The notes below the pieces were generated by a model that saw nothing but the letters and a program-made list of their open reading frames with translations, had not been told where the DNA came from and ran no database searches. Below, one piece after another: positions 55,353-64,000 of a stretch of DNA of 64,000 nucleotides. Where the stretch lies: assembly GCA_006937955.1 (NCBI GenBank), contig SSNP01000011.1, positions 865,994-929,993 of the forward strand. Reading direction: 5' to 3'. Source of the stretch: Pachypanchax playfairii (lineage: Eukaryota > Chordata > Actinopteri > Cyprinodontiformes > Aplocheilidae). Within the stretch, counting starts at the first letter, position 1. Every line of letters starts with the position of its first letter. The translations under genes were made by a program, and so were the position numbers.

Positions 55353-56304
55353 AATACAAAAATTTACAATATATATTGCTGTCTGGATATGACATGATTT
55401 ATATCAAGATATACGATTTTGGACAACTGTAATATGTGCTATAACATCCAACACAAGTATCAGTATCAAAAGTATCTGCAGCCCAGCTAAGAGCAGGTTA
55501 ATGTTGGCAGTGAGTTTATGCTCACAGCACATGATCAGGTGTATCTGAAATGCTGAAAGAAGATTCAGAGAATAAAAACAGATGTGGCTGTTTAAACTGA
55601 CAGCCAGAGGTCCCGGGTTTGAACACCACACAGACCAAATAATATTCTTGTTAACTTCAACTGAATGCATTCGTCTGTTTAATAGCTTTCACTTTTAGTT
55701 CATATTTAGTCAAATTTAAGCAAAATCATCTTTGTTTAGATGTTCAGACAAATAGCTAATCTGAAATGCACACTGCCTCTTGAACCCTGTGTATAAAATC
55801 TTCACACCTAAATTTAAAAATCTAGCTTGGATCTTTTAATTAGTGAGTTAAATTCAGTTTCCAAAAAAAAACAATGTTTTAGTTGAGCTGAAAAATGACA
55901 TGCCATTAGTATCAGACACTGTAAGGTTAGTTTACTGAGAAGCTGAAGTTCAATTTACAGGTACTTGCATTAGAAAATAAATGAATATCTGAACAAACAA
56001 CGGTAATGTAGGAAATAAATCAACAGGAGTCAACACCTGGAATAATAAATCTTAATTATGATCAACGTCATATTCAATCAACTGTATTTATGAAAATAGA
56101 TTTTTCATGTTGTTGTTTTAACAGCCTGTGGGTTAAATCCTTGGGAATCAATACAAAATATTTTCTGTGAATATACTAAATTCCACAAAGTACACAATGT
56201 CTTGCTGTTTCCTGTCTTTAGATGTGACATTTCTAGTCGTGCATGTGGGTGTGCATGGTGAAAAACATTTGTGGTATGTCTCTTTTCGACTGCAGCCACA
56301 GGTA

Positions 56305-56612
56305 AAACTAGAAAAGCACTCGGAGAGCGCAGACCTCCACCAAGCACCTCAGTTCCACACCTAAACCATTTATTGTGACCTTACACTGAAGATAGCTCTA
56401 TCTCCCAATGTTAAAGAACCCTTTAAAACATTCCTGGATCCGTACGGTGATCCAGATATTTAAATAATCTAATCAGTTGTTCCTTGACCCATTCCGGATA
56501 TTTCCTAAAAATGTAATGAAAATCCATCCACAACTTTTCAGGTTATGTTGCAAACAAACAAACAAACTAAACAACACTGGCAACAACATTTACTCCTTTA
56601 TAGAGGTAATAA
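56305..56612 (+). repeat. AGAGCGCAGACCTCC dispersed repeat, uninterrupted copy
   Basis: GAGAGCGCAGACCTCCACCA through AAACATTCCTGGATCCGTAC to TTTATAGAGGTAATAA; same family as 54340-54531 plus 55182-55352, here without the insertion. Confidence 0.7.
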
Positions 56613-59600
56613 AAACTACTATTTCTTTGGGCCCCTGACAAGTGACACCTCTCTTTGACAGCTTGGGTTTTAGTGGTGAGTAACACAACCAGGCAGCAAA
56701 ACAAGAAGACGGGTTTAAACAATTTGTTGCTTTTAATAAATTAGAAGCTATTTGGTTGTTGTGTTTGACATCTAGTTACAACTGCTTTCTACCCCCCCTA
56801 AAAAAAAAAAATCAACCTTCAGGCTTAAGTATATTGAGTGAATAATAATGAGTGAACAGTTTGATTGTAAAAATGTCTCATTTAAGTCTTAAAATAAAAA
56901 TTACACAGAAAGAAATTAAATGAATTTGTTATTTTGCAATGATATAGATCCTTATGGAGGTCGGTGATGATCTGTAAGCTGGATATATTTTTGTTTTCCT
57001 TACAAAGTTTCCCAACTGACACACGTTATAACCTGAAGTAAGATCCATGTTACTGCAGATGATCAGATGACACCAGAAGGCACATATTGTTGGCGCAGTA
57101 TGTATAACATAAGGTAATGTGTTAATGTGCCAGTCCCCATTGTGTGACGCTGGTTTTGACTTTTTTCCTACAGCACAAAGGAGGGCACTATCCTTCCTTC
57201 CTGCTCAACTGTCACAAACACAAAGTGTCACTTGATTGCAGTTACGCAAAGGGCTCTATTACGAAAGGCTGAACATGGTTCTGGCTTTAAGAGACAGAGC
57301 AGCTCTGTAAACACAGAGGCCATGAGATGGGAAAAACATTGCTCAAAGTCTCACACCAACTAGAAACTCTGACTTTGTGTTCAGTAGTCTAAACTGTGGC
57401 CTCAAATATTTTCTTCAGACAAGTTAAAGCTTATTTCAGAGGAGTGAGACGTAAGAACTTAAAGGATTACTTCATCAGAAGCTAGAAGAGCTAGAAGAAA
57501 AAATGCTGGATTGATGCAATATGCATATTTCTCAATAAGAAAAAATGAGGTGAAATAGGCCATTCTTCCCCAAAGACTCCCTTTGATAACAATCCAGTCC
57601 AAAGAGGTTCTTTTAAGATGGATGGAAACGCGTCTGAACAGTCACAAGATGCACAGAGGGCCAAAAACTGGAATGAAGATGAGAGGACCAATACAATGAA
57701 AAAGATCTGACATCAACTTTAAGGCGAAAGATGCCTTCCAGACGAGAGGCTAAACACATGCACTGGCACTGCTACAGACACCCACAGGCAAGTCGATGGC
57801 TCACTGCCAACACTGCAAACGAACTCAGTCACCTCCCTCCCCTGATCTACTCTCCTTCTCTGTTCTATTTTGCTCTCGCCTTTTCCACAGAGTGGAGGGC
57901 CTCAGCCTTCGGCAGTGCAGGCCAATATTTCATCCGTTTACCCCCCACCCTCCCACTCCATTTTAGGAATGGCTGTGGAAATACTAGCACAGAGCACACA
58001 GACAGCTTCCAACCTGCCAAGAGGAGCAGGAGGCACACTTCAAACAACAGTTTAGTTCTACTGACATAAACAGTAAATCAAATCTGGGTCTAGTACGACT
58101 TGGTAGCTTCACAGACAAGCTTTAAAATAAATGGCTTTAAAAACAAAGCCTCACTGTTTATTGACCAAGTTCAGACAAACCTCAACACTCCTCCACATAC
58201 GGTTTAAGCTCTTTGTTTTTTCTGTGCTAATTTTAAAGGAAATATATGACTCAAACAAATCCCATCAAGCATAAACAATTGGAAAAACTAGTTTCCTAAT
58301 TAGCTCCACTTCTCCACATTAGACATTAGATAGATTGTTTAATTACAGACCTGTAATTGTTAAAGACTTTATAAGAAAAATCAGATTTCATACAAATCAA
58401 TGGTTTGATGTTTTGTCCTTCCAAAAACATTTGTTTACGCCTCACAAGACAACAAAGATACTCTATATCTGGGATGGAATCCACTTAAATATGCACCTGA
58501 AAAAGTCTAAAATATTTGATTTCACCTAATCATTTTATTGTAGTTAAACCACTTGATTACTAATCAGAAAGGCTCCTACACTCAAATGATGAATCCGTGT
58601 TGTGCTGAAATATAATTGAAAACTTGGCAAAGAACCAATTTTAAGCAGAAGCCCAAAAATGGAATCACTTGGAAAAATAGCACTGGATACCACGCCATGG
58701 AACGTATGTGGGTGGCGTTTGTAAATGATAATGGTGGAGTTGTGTTTTGCCCACATGTCACACACGTATTTTGCCCTCATTTTTCAAACTTTACTTCATC
58801 ATACCTTTTAACAAGGAATATGAGAGTTCTGCCCTCAGAACAAGTGGAAATGCACGGCATTCAAAAGGAAATTAAAAATAAGACTTTTTTTTTTTAAATG
58901 AATATGTGACAATATTATTTGAAAAATCCCATTTTGTCAATTACATTATATTTTTGCCCTGCCTCTCACCCAGCGACTGCTGAAGATGGGCACTAGCTCC
59001 CCTGCAACCCTGACCATGAAAAGCTGGACCAGATATTGAAAAATCAAAGCTGAAATCTAAATGCGAATCATTAATTGTAAAACTGCCACACAGTGAATGA
59101 AGAGCTGAAGGTAGACGCATCCCTTAATTCGCCTGCAAGGTCTTTGTTGAATCTTTTTGTATGTAAAGTCTTTCAGACACTTCATCTGCTGTAATAAAGG
59201 CTTGTCTGGAGGATCATTTATTAAATCAGTTTTAAAAAGGCAACTCAGTCCAGCTCTTTAGAAGACATTCAAATACAGGGAAGATTTAATGTTCGAATGA
59301 ATCATTAGCATAAATGTTAGCTTAAACCTGCTTCTTCCTGTTCAGGGTATCAGCTGAGCCTGATTATCATAAGAACATTTACAATATATACAGTCCATTC
59401 AGGTGCTGTCTGGTTGAAAAATGGTGCTGTTGATGCACATAAACCCTAACATGAATACGATGACAAAACATGTTTGATTAAACACATGTAATACTAATTA
59501 CATTGTTTTTATTTTAATTTTAAATATTCTACCTGTTCAAGCTGAAAGAACAAGGACAAGCAAAGAAAAGAAAAGAGCAACAGATTTAGTTAAACATACA

Positions 59601-60264
59601 TTTTCTTTTTCCAGACCTGTCGAACTGAAGTGCATTAAAATTTAAAGATACACCAAAGCATGAGAGTCATGCTTCTAGAGAACAGTGTCAGAGGAACAGT
59701 AAAGAGCAAATGTTTCTCAGAGTGACTTTTCATTCTTATTGTACACTGTGTGTGTGGTCTGCATGACAATTAAATGTGTACTTCGGTTACTGCACACAGT
59801 GTGTGCAAATATCACAAATATCTGACTAAGAAACTCATTTAAAGATGAGACACAGAGAAAAAACCATCACAGCTAAACCCCCAGCATAAAAAAAACAAAG
59901 ATGCTTAGAGGAAAAGCCTAGATTGTCATCATCCACCTCTGGATAATTTATCAAAAACCACAAGGACACACAGCTGTGTCACATTCCTGGAGAGAAATCA
60001 CTGAAATGTTTTTTTTTTGTCTTTTTAATAAATTGTTGACAAACCAGAGCGCTGTCACAACATATTAGGCTGAAATGAAAACTTTAAACCTTTTAAGCCT
60101 CGGTCCCAATAACCCATATGAATGCATCATTAGTACAAATCTCCCATTTCGAGTTTTGAAAATGAGAATTAGAAATAAAGAGACTGTCATTGTACATGGT
60201 ACTACAAAACTGCAAACATTCCCCACATGCTGCAATGTCTTAGGGAAAAAAATAGAAAAAAATA

Positions 60265-60722
60265 CAGTACTGTGTAAAAGTTTTAGGCAAGTATAACAAA
60301 ATTCTGCATAAGAAGATCATTTCACAAATAGTAATTGTTTATCTTTATCTATTTGAAATATGTGAATCACATCAATATGTGAACATCAGTTTCATTTAGG
60401 GATTTTCTTGGCTCCAGCTGTTCTGATGAGACAAACATGTAAATATTGCTGTAGTTCTGCTTTAACAGGATGCTGTAGAGTGAAACAATCATGGAGATTT
60501 ATCCTTCATGCAGATCTGATCTCAACATCATTGATTATATTGAGGAGAACATGAAGAGACAGAAGATTTGTAGATTTGCTTCTACGTATTCAACTGAATT
60601 CCTTCACAAACTGGCTGCACGTGAAGAATTGATGCTGTTTTAAAGTTAAAGCTGCTCACACTAAATGTTAGATTTCATTTAGTTTTTTTTTTTCTACCGT
60701 CTGAAACTTTTGCACAGTGTTG
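60265..60722. mobile_element. Tc1-type MITE, about 458 bp
   Basis: Left end CAGTACTGTGTAAAAGTTTT preceded by TA; right end, reversed, CAACACTGTGCAAAAGTTTC, followed by TA. These are near-matching inverted ends of a Tc1/mariner family; the interior has no transposase. Confidence 0.75.
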
Positions 60723-62689
60723 TATATGAAACTGCTGAAGAGCAGTGAGACAACAAAATAGGTTACAGATGCAGGTTTGATTCTGGGTATCTTCATGCAT
60801 GTTGAACAAAAGAAGCTCTGTTGATTCTTTATCATTATTTTGTGCAAATAAATTGGGAGTTTGGCCTTTTTTCTAATACAAAGACAACATATCAGCTTAT
60901 AATGTTTGGACTGTCCACTAATACACACCATGAATCACTCTTTGAAAAATAATCTTATCTACACATAGACACAAAAATACATTTTAGAAAGGTTAGCAGC
61001 AAGTTCCACTCTTGGCTTTGGCATTTGTCTCTGTTTTAATCTTTACATTTTCTTCCAGATTAAAGTTTCACCCAATCCATTTCATTTCATTTAAATTCCT
61101 AAATTTAGATCAGACTTCACAGAGACAGTGTTTCAAGTGAAAGGCTAATAGATCGTGAAAGAGAGAAGAGCGACGGGTAAAAAGATTTAGTCGGGAACAA
61201 CATGAGAAGTTTATAAAGTGGTGCCCTAGAGAGCAGAGCTCATGTGAGGAGGGACTGAAAGCCTAGGAATGTGGCACCCTGTCAGGTCTCATAAGGATTT
61301 ATCTCCCTAGAGCCTCATTACAGAAGGACCCTGGAAAAGGAGGCTCACGCTAGCTTGCCCTTTTCTTTCACTCACCCAAAAAAACCTCAGTAGTGAGTGT
61401 TTCAGATGCATTAAAACAGACACGAACCACTTGTTGTCCAAATGTTTAACCCCTTAATATCTCAAAATTTAATCTAAAATAACAGAAGGTCAAGTACCTG
61501 CTAATTTAAAAAAGTCAGCACCGTCTTTAATCCTAAATATCTTGAAGATATAAGATACTGAGCTCCTAATTTATAGATTATATTTACAGTCTTATCTGAG
61601 GCAAATGACAGTGTTCTAGGTAGCCTTGAACATTTATCAGTAGTAACTGCAAACTGCTTCACTCCCAAACTTGACCTCATTCCCCATCCACACAAAATTA
61701 GAGATAGAAGAAGCTTTTACAATTTACATACTGAAACATCTAGCAACTAATTTTCACAAAGAATATTAATAAAGTTTTCTCTCTGTTTTTTATGGGCTGT
61801 ACTTATTATGNACTAAGTTGAATTGTGGATGCATGCAAGTGTGTATGCATGTGGGGTGTGGTAAATTATTATTATAAAAACAATTATTCAGCCGATAATT
61901 TTATCAAGTAGTCAAATATTTGTGGAAAATGTCAGTCTAATATTGTGTTTCACTCAGAAATGACCACAGCATTACTGTTAACGCAACTCAAGAACTGGCA
62001 AATGTAGCGTTGAACAGATACGTCTACACGTTACTACCCACACCAGCAGAACTTCTATATAGCAACATCTGAGCTCTTTGCACTTCGACGGTGCGATCCA
62101 ACAGTGTTTGTGTCTGCTTCAGCAGGTAAACAGCTGTGTTTACCTAACGTTAGTTAGAAATAGCATATAACACTGTTATGAATGGTAAAGGTGGCTGACT
62201 AAAAGCTAACAGAACACAGCTATCTAGCCACAAGCATCGGCGCACAGCCAGTTTACCAAAGTGATGAGTTACTAGTTGCAGTAGCAAGCTAGCAGATAAG
62301 CTGCTCTCAGATAACGCAGAAAAACTCAGACAACTTTAACTCTTTTGTTTTTCTAATCACGTCTTTGCACTGAACAGCTCCTGCTATTTTCAGACAAATT
62401 AAACTTTTCCCTCACCAACTCATTCGAAACTTCATGTAGATCCTCTGTTACAGGAGCTGCGGTGAGGCTTCAGACCAGGTTAGCTTTATGCTTTAGTGAA
62501 TTGTAAACCTTTAAAAGGGGATTTTAAAAGTTGTTGAAATGATAGAGGGACCTTTCAAACCTAAGCAGTTGTGCTTTGAAAGTAATTTGCTTAGCTCACT
62601 GCATGCACGATTTCACCAAACACGTTAATGTTTTACCTCCCGGTCACGTTTAAACCACAGTAATAACAATGCCATTAAAAAGAAAAAGC

Positions 62690-63150
62690 TACTAATAATA
62701 AACTCTAGCTAACCATAATACTTCCATGCTGGTGTGATATGCCTGCTCCATCATGCAAAGACTGCAAATAACTATACTTTGACGCTTCTGGCTACAATTA
62801 AAGTATTCCCACACCTTTGAGGTAGAGTGGCTAGTTGTTTGGTGACAAAAGTCTTTTATTTCACTGTGAGCAATTTCATCATTCTCTGGGTCTGATTTAG
62901 GGAAATACGTTAATAAAGCAGTGTTGTTACAACCACCTGCTATACAGTGTTTAACCATTTTATCAACGAGAACACAACCTCAATTCATTAGCCTTTGAAA
63001 TTGAAACCTGCTTAAAGCTCCTAAAAACATTTACATTTGCCTTATAAGTGGCAAACAACACAAAATTGAACCATGTTTCATTAAATAAAGTTAGAATGCG
63101 TCTAAATGTTTTATTGAGACATGAGAGTGTCAGAGACACTTCAGGCTGAA
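62690..63150 (-). pseudogene. THAP-bearing repeat relic, copy 2
   Basis: Minus strand from 62958: MVKHCIAGGCNNTALLTYFP, the C-x(4)-C start of a THAP zinc finger. After a diverged stretch comes VICSLCMMEQAY, where the family's C-x-x-H pair is normally found, and the His is replaced by Cys. It ends early. Probably a fragment of a THAP-encoding DNA transposon, since a second copy lies at 41190. Confidence 0.65.
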
Positions 63151-64000
63151 GTTAATACAGATTATGAATATCAGGTGCGCTGTGGCAAAAATCCTTTTTT
63201 TGTGATTAAAAATTTCAAAATAAATAACTCAGTTCTGTTAAGGGTGACTGGATGGTGTGAAAGAACAAGGAGGAAGTTAAACTCCGACAGTCAGTAAAAT
63301 TAGGAAGGTGGCATGTTTAACTTACAAGCTGCAGGAAGTTGTTTTAACTGCTTTGTGGTAATTTCTAACACAAAAATAGAAACACGCTGATCTTTGTAAC
63401 TATGTCAGTGAGTCTAGGGTAAACACATTGCTCAAAGAATGCACATAATCTGCATTAGATGTCACAAAAATCTATTTAGATTAAGACTGATTTTTAATTC
63501 AGGCTTTTGACATAGTAAAATGTATCTGTTACAGTCTTGAATAGCACAACAGCTGATAATTAGTATCTGCATCATCTTGATGTATAGTGCAGCTGAAGGT
63601 GACTGTTACAAATAACAATGAACTAAACATTTACACTGCACATTGACACCCTGGGCTGATCTAGTTTCACTCCTGTTTAACTTTCACAAAGGAACTCTTT
63701 GGGTACAACAGTCAGCAACCGAAGACGTGAAAAAGGTTACGGTTAGACAGACACACAGAAAGACACACACACACATAATGTGGCTCACAGAAAAAAGCGC
63801 ATTCACCCCTTTTAACCACAACCTACTCAACCTTTCACTTGCATGTCTAACCTTTCACTCTCATGACACAAACAACATTAAAACAGTAAAAAAAAAAAAC
63901 ATACAGTTACAAAGCAGCACTAATATTATTTTATACGTACACATTATTCAACTGTTGATTCACGAGACATGAGATAATATTTTCTGAAATGTCCTGATAT

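Larger units (their letters stand above)
52867..64000 (-). other. 5' intronic/upstream DNA without coding exons
   Basis: 11 kb with repeats at 54340-56612, 60265-60722 and 62690-63150, and one ambiguous base (N) at 61811. No CpG island, TATA-bearing start or convincing non-coding exon was identified; mammalian ncor2 has long 5' introns, so the promoter may lie further right. Confidence 0.55.

Noticed and set aside
55600..55635. tRNA B-box-like GGTCCCGGGTTTGAACACC
   Set aside because: No matching A box or cloverleaf; at most a decayed SINE fragment.
57731..58069. 112-codon plus-strand frame and possible 5' UTR exon in a GC-richer block
   Set aside because: No recognisable protein and no convincing paired splice sites on the minus strand; left unannotated.
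1..64000. Assignment to ncor1 instead of ncor2
   Set aside because: PLDLKQLKQRA, RHLAPNPAYPH, GLEAIIRKALMGKYD and GDCNRRTPLTNRVWEDRP are SMRT-specific; only N3 and ALYQEQI are NCOR1-like.

Overview
The window is vertebrate DNA, almost certainly from a ray-finned fish and probably a percomorph. The evidence is short exons in AT-rich introns, many Tc1/mariner-type relics of the kind common in teleosts, CA/TG microsatellites, and no second gene on either strand. It contains one protein-coding gene, read entirely on the minus strand: ncor2 (SMRT, nuclear receptor corepressor 2). I placed 44 coding exons, from an ATG at 52775 (right) to the last visible exon at 223-405 (left). The phases of all 44 exons agree, giving one open frame of 6931 nt (2310 complete codons plus one base). 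The final coding exon(s), with the C-terminal tail and 3' UTR, lie beyond the left edge. No promoter or non-coding first exon could be fixed in the right-hand 11 kb.

Layout from right to left: 64000-52867 is 5' intronic or upstream DNA with several mobile-element relics. 52866-42265 holds exons 1-5 (repression domain 1 and the GPS2/TBL1-binding coiled coil). 42264-28528 holds exons 6-13 (basic helical region, deacetylase-activating domain and SANT1). 26959-18839 holds exons 14-17 (polyQ and charged linker, RITRSM-like motif, SANT2). 18690-14570 holds exons 18-21 (acidic and Ser-rich linker, then the PLDLKQLKQRA block). 13338-7111 holds exons 22-33 (central region with repeated GSITQGTP motifs). 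4922-223 holds exons 34-44 (Arg/Glu repeat segment and the receptor-interacting C-terminus).

Function, from established knowledge of the family: NCOR2 is a nuclear scaffold. SANT1/DAD binds and activates HDAC3 with an inositol phosphate, the N-terminal coiled coil recruits GPS2 and TBL1, and C-terminal CoRNR boxes (I/L-x-x-I/V-I) bind unliganded nuclear receptors. All of these are visible here, including three CoRNR boxes: N3 in exon 37, N2 split between exons 38 and 39, and N1 in exon 43. N3 lies between two good in-phase splice donors, so this fish gene appears built to switch N3 on or off by alternative 5' splice-site choice.

Other notable items are a GC-AG intron, a NAGNAG acceptor, a SUMO/phospho switch motif, a 15-unit minisatellite with two alternating unit lengths, a nested repeat insertion, two diverged THAP-domain repeat copies, an exon-like repeat present twice, and several MITE or Tc1-like elements. 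I saw no wholly new genetic system. The splice-regulatory features and the exon-like repeat are the best leads.
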